DNA of 64,000 nt from Hymenobacter coccineus (lineage in GTDB: Bacteria; Bacteroidota; Bacteroidia; Cytophagales; Hymenobacteraceae), in assembly GCF_001816125.1 (NCBI RefSeq), contig NZ_MDZA01000033.1, positions 1-64,000 on the forward strand, written 5' to 3'. Below are positions 44,074 through 52,574 of this stretch, one piece after another. The notes beneath the pieces are model-generated. The model worked only from the letters and a program-made list of their open reading frames with translations. It made no database searches and was not told where the DNA came from. Position numbers and translations under genes: made by a program. The first letter of the stretch is position 1. Each line of letters begins with the position of its first letter.

Positions 44074-45252
44074 ATGCTTCGCTTCCCTATGATCCGGTTC
44101 TCCGTGCTTTCCCGGGCCTGCTGCGGCCTGCTGCTGGGCGGGCTGCTGCCGGCCTGCCACGAGCCCGTGGACGATTACATTGCGCCGCCGCGCCCGCCGG
44201 TGGCCGTGGTGGTCACCAACTGGGCGGCCCGCGCTGACTCGGCCCAGGCGGCCCTCAACCAGGGCTTTTGGGCCCCCACCGGCCGCTTCTACCAGAAGAA
44301 CAACGCCGGCGACCAGGCCTTCAACTACTGGTGGCAGGCCCACGGCCTCGACGTGCTCAGCGACGGCTACCAGCGCACCCAGGTGGCCGACTACCTCGCC
44401 CAGATGCGCGCGCTGGAGCAGGGCATCAAGGCCAAGAACAACAACACCTACCTCAACGACTACTACGACGACATGGAGTGGCTGGCGCTGGCCTCGCTGC
44501 GCGCCTACGACCTTACCCGGGAGCCGGAGTACAAGGCCACTGCGGACCTGCTGTGGGCCGACATCAAGCTGGGCTGGAACGAGCAGCAGGGCGGCGGCAT
44601 TGCGTGGCGCAAAAACCAGCGCGACTACAAAAACACGCCCGCCAACGCCCCCGCCGCCATCCTGGCCGCCCGCCTCTACGCCCTCGACCGCAACCCCGAC
44701 GACTTGGCCTGGGCCCAGAAGATTTACGACTGGGAAAAGAAAACCCTGGTGGACCCCGCCACCGGCGCCGTGTGGGACGGCGTGAACCGCCTGGGCGACG
44801 GCCAGATTGACAAGGACTGGCGCTTCAGCTACAACCAGGGCGTGTTCCTCGGGGCCGGGCTGGCCCTGTACCGCGCCACCCAGCAAACCAGCTACTTAGA
44901 AGACGCTACCCGCACGGCTGCCTACGTGCTCAACGACGGCCAGCTCTCGCCCGGCGGCGTGCTAAAGGACGAAGGCAACGGCGACGGGGGCCTGTTCAAG
45001 GGCATCTTGACGCGCTACCTGGCCCAGCTGGCCACCGAGCCGGCCGTCAGCGCCACCAACCGGGCCAACTACGTGGCGTTCCTCAAATTCAACGGCGAAA
45101 GCCTCTACAAGCAAGCCACCCGCCGCCCGCAGTTCCTGTTCAACACCAACTGGACCACCGCGCCCAGCGGCACCGTGGATGCCTCCACGCAAATGAGCGG
45201 CGTGATGATGTTTGAAATACTCGCCGATTTGCAGGCGCGCAAGCTGTTGTAA
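44074..45252 (+). CDS. GH76 endo-alpha-1,6-mannanase
   Basis: A 392-aa (alpha/alpha)6-barrel enzyme that cuts the alpha-1,6 backbone of yeast-type mannan. The paired catalytic aspartates are Asp132-Asp133 in LNDYYDDMEWLALASLRAYDLT. Other family markers are FNYWWQAHGLDVLSDGYQRT, GGIAWRKNQRDYKNTPANAPAAILAARLY and FSYNQGVFLGAGLALYRAT. A lipoprotein signal with lipobox LPAC implies surface anchoring. ATG at 44074 or 44089 are both possible; the second gives a tighter signal peptide. It ends at a strong hairpin (45255-45299), so SusC to GH76 may be one transcript. Confidence 0.93.
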   Translation: MLRFPMIRFSVLSRACCGLLLGGLLPACHEPVDDYIAPPRPPVAVVVTNWAARADSAQAALNQGFWAPTGRFYQKNNAGDQAFNYWWQAHGLDVLSDGYQRTQVADYLAQMRALEQGIKAKNNNTYLNDYYDDMEWLALASLRAYDLTREPEYKATADLLWADIKLGWNEQQGGGIAWRKNQRDYKNTPANAPAAILAARLYALDRNPDDLAWAQKIYDWEKKTLVDPATGAVWDGVNRLGDGQIDKDWRFSYNQGVFLGAGLALYRATQQTSYLEDATRTAAYVLNDGQLSPGGVLKDEGNGDGGLFKGILTRYLAQLATEPAVSATNRANYVAFLKFNGESLYKQATRRPQFLFNTNWTTAPSGTVDASTQMSGVMMFEILADLQARKLL

Positions 45253-45254
45253 AG

Positions 45255-45299
45255 CCAAAAGGTAGGGCCCCGGGAACGTCCCGGGGCCCTACCTTTTGG
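45255..45299. terminator. Perfect hairpin after GH76
   Basis: Arms of 21 nt (45255-45275 and 45279-45299) are exact reverse complements containing AAAAGGTAGGGCCCCGGGA, with only three bases in the loop. It begins 3 nt after the stop codon. A stem this stable should terminate or at least attenuate transcription into GH92. Confidence 0.85.
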
Positions 45300-45344
45300 G
45301 GCCCTGGTGCTTTTTGCGGGGCCCTAAACTCCTCACCCGTTCCT

Positions 45345-47548
45345 ATGAAGTTTGCAAACTTGCGCCTAAGCTCCCTGCTCACGTTCGCCGCTTTGGGCGC
45401 TTTCTCCTGCACCAAGGTAACCCCGCCGGGGGCCCCGGGCGGGGCCGGCCGCGCGGCGGGGGACCCCGGCCGCTTCGTCAACCCGCTAATTGGCACGGCG
45501 GCCTTCACCGACCCCAAGCTGGTGGGCTACGTGGCGCCGCCCGGCTGGCACGGCGTGTGGGCCGGGCTGGTGTTTCCGGGCAGCGCCCTACCCAACGCCA
45601 TGGTGCAGCTGAGCCCCATCACGCAGTTCAACACCGGCTCGGGCTACCAGTACGAGGACTCGGTCATCCAGGCCTTTGCCCACACCAACAAGGGGCACTG
45701 GAACTTGTGCCACCTGCCCGTGCTGCCCGTGGCGGGCCCAGCCGGGGCCACGGGGCCCTACGCCTCGCGCTTTTCGCACGCCACCGAAACCGCGGCGCCC
45801 GGCTACTACGGCGTGACGCTGAAAGATTACAACGTGCAGGTGCGGCTGACCTCCACGCTGCGCTGCGGCTTGCACCAGTACACGTATGCCCAGGCCCAGG
45901 ACCGGCGCGTGGTGTTCAAGCTGGGCCGCTCGAACGAGAACGTGAACGATTGGGCCCTCGAAAAGGTGGGCCCGGCGGCCGTGCAGGGCTTCCAGAAAAC
46001 CGGCGACCAGACCGTGTTTTTTTACGGCCAGCTCAGCGCGGGCATCCAGGACGTGGCCATTCAGGGCAAGGGCACCAAGGAGGGCGTGGCCGTGCTGCGC
46101 CTGGCCGACGGGGGTCCTAAAACCGTCGAGCTGCGGGTCGGCATCTCGTTCGTGAGCATCCAGAACGCCCAGCAAAACCTGGCTCAGGAGCTGGGCACCC
46201 GCTCCTTCGAAGACGTGCGGCGCGCCGCCGCCGCCACCTGGGACAAGCTGCTGAACAAGGTGGCCGTGACGGGCGGGACGGCGCAGCAGCGGGGCATGTT
46301 CTACACTTGCCTGTACCGCTCGTTTCTGTGGCCCGCCCTGCGCAGCGACGCCAACGGCGAGTACCGCGACGTGAAAGGCGCCGTGCAAAAGGCCAATTTC
46401 CAGTACTACACGCTGCCCTCGCTCTGGGACACGTACCGCAACAAGGACGTGCTGATGAGCATGCTCGCGCCGGGCGTCACCGCCGACATCATCAAGTCGA
46501 TGCAGGACATCGGGGACAAGACCGGTTTCATCCCGACCTTCTTCCACGGCGACCACGCCGCCTCGTTCGTGGCCGGGGCCTACCTGCGCGGCGTCACCAA
46601 CTTCGACCTGCCGGACGTGTACCGCTTGCTGCTGCGCAACGCCAACGTGGAAGGCGGCACGCGGCCCCACATCAAGGAGTACATCCAAAAGGGCTACATC
46701 GCCACCACCGAGGTGCCCGCGCCGAACGTGGAAACCCCGGGCAGCGCCGGCGTGTCGAAAACGCTGGAGTACGCATACGACGACTACGCCGTGGCCCAAC
46801 TGGCCAAGGCGCTGCACGACACGGCCCAGTACCGAACCCTGATGGCGCGCTCCAAGAACTACCGCAATGTGTTCGACCCCGGCACCAAGTTCATGCGCGG
46901 GCGCCTGGCCAACGGCCAGTGGGTGAAGAGCTTCAATCCTCAGTACCCTTACTACGAGTACATGTACCGGGAAGCCAATGCCTGGCAGGTTTCCTTCTTC
47001 GCCCCGCACGACATGCCGGGCCTGGTGGCGCTCTACGGGGGCCCCGGCCCTTCGAGGCGAAGCTGGATTCGCTGTTCACCGTGCCCTGGAACCCCGCCTA
47101 CATTGCCCGCAACGTGTCGGGCTTCATCGGCCAGTACTGCCACGGCAACCAGCCCGACCACGAAACGCCGTTCGCGTACTACTTCGTGGGCAAGCCTGAA
47201 AAGTCGCAGCAGCGGCTGGACGAAATCATGGCCAAGTTCTACAACACCGGCGAGAAAGGCCTGGCGTTTTCGGGCATGGACGACGCGGGCGAGATGTCGG
47301 CGTGGTACGTCTTCAGCGCCACGGGCCTCTACCCGCTGTCCGCGGCCGACGCGCGCTACGTGGTCACGCTCCCCGTTTTCGACGAAGTGCGCTGGACCCT
47401 GGACGACGGCAAGGTGCTGACGGTGAAAAAATCCGGCGCGAGCCGCCGCCTGAGCGCCATCCGGGTGAACGGGGCCCCCAGCCCGGGCTACTTCGTGCCC
47501 CATCAGCTGTTCCGGACGGGCGGCCAGGTGGAAGTCGTGGCTCAATAA
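45345..47548 (+). CDS. GH92 alpha-mannosidase, frameshifted
   Basis: An exo-alpha-mannosidase of about 734 aa if the frame is repaired. The first ~565 codons run from the ATG at 45345 (lipobox FSC) through LIGTAAFTDPKLVGYVAPPGWHGVWAGLVFPGSALPNAM, YEDSVIQAFAHTNKGHW and LPSLWDTYRNKDVLMSMLAPGV. Near 47037-47052 the reading frame changes by one base; the correct continuation is FEAKLDSLFTVPWNP, GQYCHGNQPDHETPFAYYFVGKP and FSGMDDAGEMSAWYVFSATGLYP (catalytic acidic segment), ending at 47548. Without repair the protein ends at 47420 with unrelated sequence and loses the active site. A single C missing from GGCCCTTCGAG would restore it. The intact downstream half argues for a recent event or sequence error. 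Confidence 0.88.
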
Positions 47549-47626
47549 GCCCGGCCCGGGGCCCCAGCCACGGCCGGCCCCCAGTTATTGCTGTCGGCAC
47601 GCAACCTTGGTACCCCAGCAACTGCC

Positions 47627-47673
47627 TTTGCGCCAGCAGCTCCGCGGTGGTTCCGCGGGGCCGCTGGCGCAAA
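47627..47673. terminator. Hairpin between GH92 and DUF4965 gene
   Basis: TTTGCGCCAGC (47627-47637) pairs perfectly with 47663-47673, and inside CCGCGG pairs with CCGCGG around TGGTT. No U run follows, so it is a possible attenuator or repeat rather than a classical terminator. The rest of the 214-bp gap is featureless. Confidence 0.5.
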
Positions 47674-47762
47674 TTGCTTAAGTTACCGCCCTGCTACTCA
47701 TTGCCAAACCTGCGTGGACGCGCCCTCCGCGGCCGCCATTCCCACCCTTTACCCCCGTTGCC

Positions 47763-50234
47763 ATGCTGCTGAACAAATTTTTGGGCCCCCTGCTCCTGGT
47801 GGGGCTGAGCGCCGCTGGGGCGTCGGCCCAGGCACTGCGCCCGCCGGCGTACCCACTCATCACCCACACCCCGTACTTCAGCGTGTGGGCGTTTCAGGAC
47901 GAGCTGGCCGGGGGCCCCACGCGGCACTGGACCGGCGAGCCGCAGGGCCTGGAGGGCGTGGTGCGGGTGGACGGTCGGGCCTACCAGTTCCTGGGGCAGG
48001 GCGTGCCGCTGTTCCGCGCCCTGGCGCCCACCGCCCAGGAAACGCCCTACCCGGCCCGCTACACGTTTAGCAAACCAGCCGCCGGCTGGGAGAAAACCAC
48101 CTTCGCCGGGGCCCAAAGCTGGAAAACTGGCCCCGCCCCTTTCACCGACGACGCCACCCGGCCCGGTACGCCCTGGAAAACCCGCGACGTGTGGGTGCGC
48201 CGCGCCGTGACGCTGGCCGGGCCCCTGCCCACGGGCCCGCTCACGCTGCGCCTCTCGCACGACGACGACGCGGAGGTGTACCTCAACGGCGTGCTCGTGG
48301 TGCAGAAGGCCGGCGCCACCGGCCGCTACGAGGACGTGCCCGTGCCCGAAGCGGCCCGCCGGGCCCTGCACCAGGGCCCCAACGTGCTGGCGATGCACTG
48401 CGTGAACCCGCAGGGCGGCGCCCACCTCGACGCCGGCCTCTACGTGGCCCTGCCGCAAAAGGCGCTGCCCACGGCCCGCCAAACGGCGGTGGCCGTCACG
48501 GCCACCCAAACCACCTACACCTTCGCCGCCGGCCCCGTGCAGTTGACGGTCAGCTTCTTGTCGCCGCTGCTGCTCGATGAGCTGGAGACCGTGGCCCGGC
48601 CCGTTAGCTACCTCACCTGCACGGCCACCGCCCCCGACGGCAAGCCCCACCCCACCCAGGTGCTGCTGACCGAGGCCGGCACACTGGCCAGCAACACCCC
48701 CTTCCAGGCCGTGGCCACCCGGCCCGGCGCGGCGGGGGCCCTGCGCTGGCAGGCCGTGGGCACCGCCGCGCAGCCCGTGCTGGCCACCGCCGGCGACGGC
48801 GTGCGCATCGACTGGGGCTACGCTTACCTGGCCGTGCCGGGCGCGGGGGCCCTGGGCACGGGCGACCCGCAGGCCCTGAAAACCGCCTTCGCCGCCACTG
48901 GCACGTTGCCCGCCAGTGCCCCCCTCAAAGGGCCAGCCCAGCGCGTGGCCCAGGCCGCCGTGCTCGACCTGGGGGCCGTGGCCGCCGCGCCCGCCGCGGG
49001 CCACCTGCTGCTGGGCTACGACGAGCAGCAGGCCGTGCAGTACTTCGGCCAGAACCTGCGCCCCTGGTGGCGCCGCGGCCCGGCTATGACGATGGACAAG
49101 GCCCTGGCCGCCGCCGAGGCCGACTACCCGCGCCTGCGCCAGAAAGCCACGGCCTTCGACCAAAAGCTGGTGGCCGACGCCCAGGCTGTCGGGGGCAAAA
49201 AATACGCCGACTTGTGCCAGCTGGCGTACCGCCAGGCCATTGCCGCGCACAGCATCGTGGCCGGGCCCAAGGGCGAGCTGCTCTTCTTCTCAAAGGAGAA
49301 TTTCTCGGGGGGCTTCATCGGCACCGTCGACGTGACTTACCCCTCGGAACCGCTGTTTCTGCTGTATAACAACGAGCTGGCCAAGGGCATGCTGCGCTTC
49401 ATCTTCGAGTATTCGGAGTCGGGACGCTGGAAGAAGGACTTTCCGGCCCACGACTTGGGCACCTATCCCCAGGCCAACGGCCAAAAGTACGGCGAGGACA
49501 TGCCGGTGGAAGAAGCTGGCAACATGCTGATTTTGACCGCCGCAGCGGTGAAGGTGGACGGCAAGCCCGACTTTGCCCGCGAGCACTGGCCCACGCTCAC
49601 CAAGTGGGTGGGCTTTTTGAAGCGTGACGGCTTCGACCCGGCCAATCAGCTCAGCACCGACGACTTCGCCGGCCACCTGGCCCGCAACACCAACCTGTCG
49701 GTGAAGGCCATCATGGGCATTGCCTGCTACGGGCAAATGGCCCGGCAGCTCGGCGACCTGGCCACGGCCAACGAGTACCAAACCCTGGCCCGCGACCTGG
49801 CCAAGAAATGGATGCAAATGGACCAAGACGGCGACCACTACGCCCTGACCTTCGACAAGCCCGCCGGCTCGTGGAGCCAGAAGTACAACCTGGTCTGGGA
49901 CAAGCTGCTCGGCTTGAACGTGTTCCCACCCGAAGTGGCGCAGCAGGAACTGGCCTTCTACCTCAAGCATCAGCAGAAATACGGCCTCCCCCTCGACAGC
50001 CGCAAGACCTACACCAAGTCGGATTGGATCCTGTGGACGGCCACGCTGGCCACCAACCCCGCCGACTTCGAGGCCCTGGTGGGCCCCGTGTGGCAGTTCG
50101 CCAACGACACCCCCAGCCGCGTGCCCCTCACCGACTGGCACGAAACCACCACCGCCAAGCAGCAAGGCTTCCAGGCCCGCTCAGTAGTCGGCGGCTATTT
50201 TATGAAGCTACTGGCCCAGAAGCTGGCCCAGTAA
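47763..50234 (+). CDS. DUF4965/glutaminase-type exported protein
   Basis: An 823-aa exported protein of the DUF4964/DUF5127/DUF4965/DUF1793 (glutaminase A-like) family. Signal peptide MLLNKFLGPLLLVGLSAAGASAQ. The N-terminus (YPLITHTPYFSVWAFQDEL) is the DUF4964 mark. Residues about 138-240 form an inserted galactose-binding-like beta-sandwich (DVWVRRAVTL... LRLSHDDDAEVYLNGVLVV). From ~400 on, the helical barrel includes LCQLAYRQAIAAHSIV, FSKENFSGGFIGTVDVTYPSEPLFLLYN, FPAHDLGTYPQANGQ and NLVWDKLLGLNVFPPEV. The true substrate is unclear: the name comes from fungal glutaminase, but in Bacteroidota these genes are common in glycan loci. Confidence 0.85.
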   Translation: MLLNKFLGPLLLVGLSAAGASAQALRPPAYPLITHTPYFSVWAFQDELAGGPTRHWTGEPQGLEGVVRVDGRAYQFLGQGVPLFRALAPTAQETPYPARYTFSKPAAGWEKTTFAGAQSWKTGPAPFTDDATRPGTPWKTRDVWVRRAVTLAGPLPTGPLTLRLSHDDDAEVYLNGVLVVQKAGATGRYEDVPVPEAARRALHQGPNVLAMHCVNPQGGAHLDAGLYVALPQKALPTARQTAVAVTATQTTYTFAAGPVQLTVSFLSPLLLDELETVARPVSYLTCTATAPDGKPHPTQVLLTEAGTLASNTPFQAVATRPGAAGALRWQAVGTAAQPVLATAGDGVRIDWGYAYLAVPGAGALGTGDPQALKTAFAATGTLPASAPLKGPAQRVAQAAVLDLGAVAAAPAAGHLLLGYDEQQAVQYFGQNLRPWWRRGPAMTMDKALAAAEADYPRLRQKATAFDQKLVADAQAVGGKKYADLCQLAYRQAIAAHSIVAGPKGELLFFSKENFSGGFIGTVDVTYPSEPLFLLYNNELAKGMLRFIFEYSESGRWKKDFPAHDLGTYPQANGQKYGEDMPVEEAGNMLILTAAAVKVDGKPDFAREHWPTLTKWVGFLKRDGFDPANQLSTDDFAGHLARNTNLSVKAIMGIACYGQMARQLGDLATANEYQTLARDLAKKWMQMDQDGDHYALTFDKPAGSWSQKYNLVWDKLLGLNVFPPEVAQQELAFYLKHQQKYGLPLDSRKTYTKSDWILWTATLATNPADFEALVGPVWQFANDTPSRVPLTDWHETTTAKQQGFQARSVVGGYFMKLLAQKLAQ

Positions 50235-50243
50235 CTACCCGGC

Positions 50244-50312
50244 GTGGGGCCCCGTGGTGGGCCCCGACCGCTGGGGCCCCGCGGCGGGCCCCTAGCGGTC
50301 GGGGACCCGGCG
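50244..50312. terminator. GC-rich hairpin after the DUF4965 gene
   Basis: CCCCGACCGCT (50264-50274) pairs perfectly with AGCGGTCGGGG (50294-50304), and the arms are flanked by CCGGCGTGGGG direct copies. It closes locus 2 before the amidase gene. No U run. Confidence 0.55.
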
Positions 50313-50352
50313 TGGGGTGTAATTTGCTGGCCACAACCCGCCCAGCCACCCC

Positions 50353-51144
50353 ATGCCGAACGACCTCACCGTAACCCTCGTCCAGGCCGATTTACACTGG
50401 CACGACCCGGCCGCCAACCGCGCCCAGTTCGACGAGCTGCTGGGGGCCCTAACCGCGCCCACCGACCTGGTGGTGCTGCCCGAAATGTTCACCACCGGCT
50501 TCAGCATGGACGCCGCCGGCCAGGCCGAAACCATGCAGGGCCCCACCGTGGCCTGGCTGCGCGCCACCGCCGCCCGCCTAGGCGCCGTGGTGACGGGCAG
50601 CGTCATCATCCGCGCCGGCGACCACTACCACAACCGCCTGCTGTGGGTGCGGCCCGACGGCACGCTGGCCCATTACGACAAGCGCCACCTGTTCACCTTT
50701 GCCGGTGAGCACCGCACCTACGCCGCCGGCCTGGGGGCCCCGTTGGTGGAGGCGTGGCGCGGCTGGCGCATCTGCCCGCTCATCTGCTACGACCTGCGCT
50801 TCCCCGTGTGGAGCCGCAACCCCGCCGCCGCGCCCTACGACCTGCTGCTGTACGTGGCCAACTGGCCCGCCGTGCGCCGGGGCCCCTGGCAAGTGCTGCT
50901 GCAAGCCCGCGCCCTCGAAAACCTGGCCTACGTGGCCGGCGTGAACCGCATCGGCACCGACGGCATCGGCCACGCCTACGCCGGCGACTCGGCCCTGCTG
51001 AACATGCGCGGCGAGTACGTAGCCGAAGCCGCCGGTGCCCCCGGCTGCATCACCCGCACCCTAAGCTGGGAGGGTTTGCAGGACTTCCGGGCGGAGTTCC
51101 CAGCCTTGCAGGACGGGGACGAGTTCACGCTGGCCGGGTGGTAG
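50353..51144 (+). CDS. Carbon-nitrogen hydrolase, omega-amidase type
   Basis: A nitrilase-superfamily enzyme of 263 aa, the length of YafV/Nit2 omega-amidases, which hydrolyse alpha-ketoglutaramate or alpha-ketosuccinamate. The catalytic triad is visible: Glu44 (LPEMF), Lys110 (HYDKRHLF) and Cys145 (LICYDLRFP). LENLAYVAGVNRIGTDG is the usual family segment. The start ATG at 50353 opens the typical NDLTVTLVQADLHW. In many Bacteroidota this gene is adjacent to methionine aminotransferase; here that gene is at 2039-3202 with the glycan loci between. TAATTTGC at 50320-50327 is a possible weak -7 box. Confidence 0.92.
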   Translation: MPNDLTVTLVQADLHWHDPAANRAQFDELLGALTAPTDLVVLPEMFTTGFSMDAAGQAETMQGPTVAWLRATAARLGAVVTGSVIIRAGDHYHNRLLWVRPDGTLAHYDKRHLFTFAGEHRTYAAGLGAPLVEAWRGWRICPLICYDLRFPVWSRNPAAAPYDLLLYVANWPAVRRGPWQVLLQARALENLAYVAGVNRIGTDGIGHAYAGDSALLNMRGEYVAEAAGAPGCITRTLSWEGLQDFRAEFPALQDGDEFTLAGW

Positions 51145-51440
51145 CGTTTGCTATAGGAAGCGTAAAATGCGTTTATGTGCCGTGAACGTCCCACTTGGGG
51201 CGTGCATGTTCATTCGTACGACCGTTTCACTGAACCGACTCGGGCTGGCAAGCGCTTGGACCCAGCAGGCGTGGCCGTAGGCCGGTGCCTTATCTGCTTA
51301 TTTCGCTTTCCACCCGACGATTCGACCCTTTGTGATGGGGCGGCCTTTCGTTGGTCCCTTGCTCCTTCCCGGGGTTATGGCGCTACGGCACATAAGCGAC
51401 ACCGCCGCGCGGTTGCGTTTGCGGGCAGCGCGGCGGCGTG
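51145..51440. other. Gap without a recognised gene
   Basis: About 300 bp between the amidase and the minus-strand hydrolase. Both genes end here, facing each other. No conserved protein, strong hairpin or promoter was seen. Confidence 0.5.
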
Positions 51441-52325
51441 CTACTTCGGCCCCGCGCTAAACAGGAAACGCAGCGCGTCGTATTCGGCAATAAAGGGAAC
51501 CGACATGTGGCTGTCGTCTGGGTAATACTTTCCCCGGTACGTCAACCCGTTTTGCGGGTTGTGTTCAAAATAGCGCTGCAAGGTTAACACACTCCGCATG
51601 TGCAGGGTGGCCGCGGTGGTGTCGGCGAGCACCGTGGTTAGGTCTAGGCCTTTTTCCAATGTGTTGGCAATGCCCAGGTAAAGGGAGGTGCCGGAAAAAC
51701 GCCGGGTTTCCAGCGCCCGTTTGGTTTCTTTCAACAGGGCTTGGTGGTCCCACCACATGCTCGGGTCCAGGCAGATGTAGGAATCGAACAACCGGGTATG
51801 GTGCACAAAAATTTGCATCACGGCCAGCCCCCCAAGCGAGTGGCCGATCAGCAGTTTGCGGGGTTGGGTCGGGTAGTGCGCGTCGATGTACGGCAGCAAT
51901 TCCTGTTCGAGGAACGCAATGAATTGTTCGCCCCCCCCGGTCGTTTTGTTGGCCCCCGCCGTCGAAAAAGGCGGGTCGGTGGCCACGTGCGTGGGGGTCA
52001 AGTCTTTTCGTCGGTCCGGGTGCAACAGGCCGACCACGATCATTTCCGGACACAGCGTGTTGTAGTGGGTGCTCAGGTGTTGAATCATGCTCGTCGCCGC
52101 GGCAAACTGGGCGTCGGCATCGAACAGGTACACCACCGGGTAGCGTTGGGCGGCCGCCGCCGGGCCTGACGCACCCGCGGGCACGTGGACGTAAAATTTT
52201 CGGTTTTCTTTCAGGATCGTGGACCGGAGGCTGTCCGGGTGGCCCAGGACCGTTTGGTTGCCTGGCTGCGCCGCGCTGTGGAAGCAGACCAAAACGCCCA
52301 AAAGGAAAAGAATAAACTGGTTCAT
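51441..52325 (-). CDS. Alpha/beta-hydrolase, esterase-like
   Basis: A secreted esterase-type hydrolase of 294 aa. The ATG at 52325 gives a clear signal peptide (MNQFILFLLGVLVCFHSAAQ); the 44 codons further upstream are not protein-like. The nucleophile elbow is GHSLGG (Ser of LLIGHSLGGLAVMQIF); a preceding VVYLFDADAQF and a following SYICLDPSMWWD are typical of the Fes/IroE/EstD-like putative-esterase family. The His is likely in DDSHMSVP. The substrate could be a siderophore, a feruloyl or acetyl ester, or a peptide. It stands alone on the minus strand. The gene has none of the GGGGCCC motifs that fill its neighbours and its GC looks lower, which may indicate acquisition. Confidence 0.8.
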   Translation of the reverse strand: MNQFILFLLGVLVCFHSAAQPGNQTVLGHPDSLRSTILKENRKFYVHVPAGASGPAAAAQRYPVVYLFDADAQFAAATSMIQHLSTHYNTLCPEMIVVGLLHPDRRKDLTPTHVATDPPFSTAGANKTTGGGEQFIAFLEQELLPYIDAHYPTQPRKLLIGHSLGGLAVMQIFVHHTRLFDSYICLDPSMWWDHQALLKETKRALETRRFSGTSLYLGIANTLEKGLDLTTVLADTTAATLHMRSVLTLQRYFEHNPQNGLTYRGKYYPDDSHMSVPFIAEYDALRFLFSAGPK

Positions 52326-52574
52326 GTGAATAGGGTCTGAAACCAATGTTAAGCGCCGGTTCAGGAAAACGCTCGTTCGACTGCACAAGTCGGCGGGCTG
52401 CCTAAACAACAGCGAACCAGCGGTGAACAGGCGAAATCGATTCAAAAACTTATTCAATAAGCTAAGTACAGCAAAGGGTGTCTTCGCAAAGAGAAATCTG
52501 TACTTTACTGGGTAGCAAAGGGGTTGAGCAAACGTCTCTAAGCGCGACCAAACCTGGACAGCGGCGAGTCCACG

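Noticed and set aside
51175..51525. Short frame after the amidase
   Set aside because: Overlaps the end of the minus-strand hydrolase, and its translation resembles no protein family.
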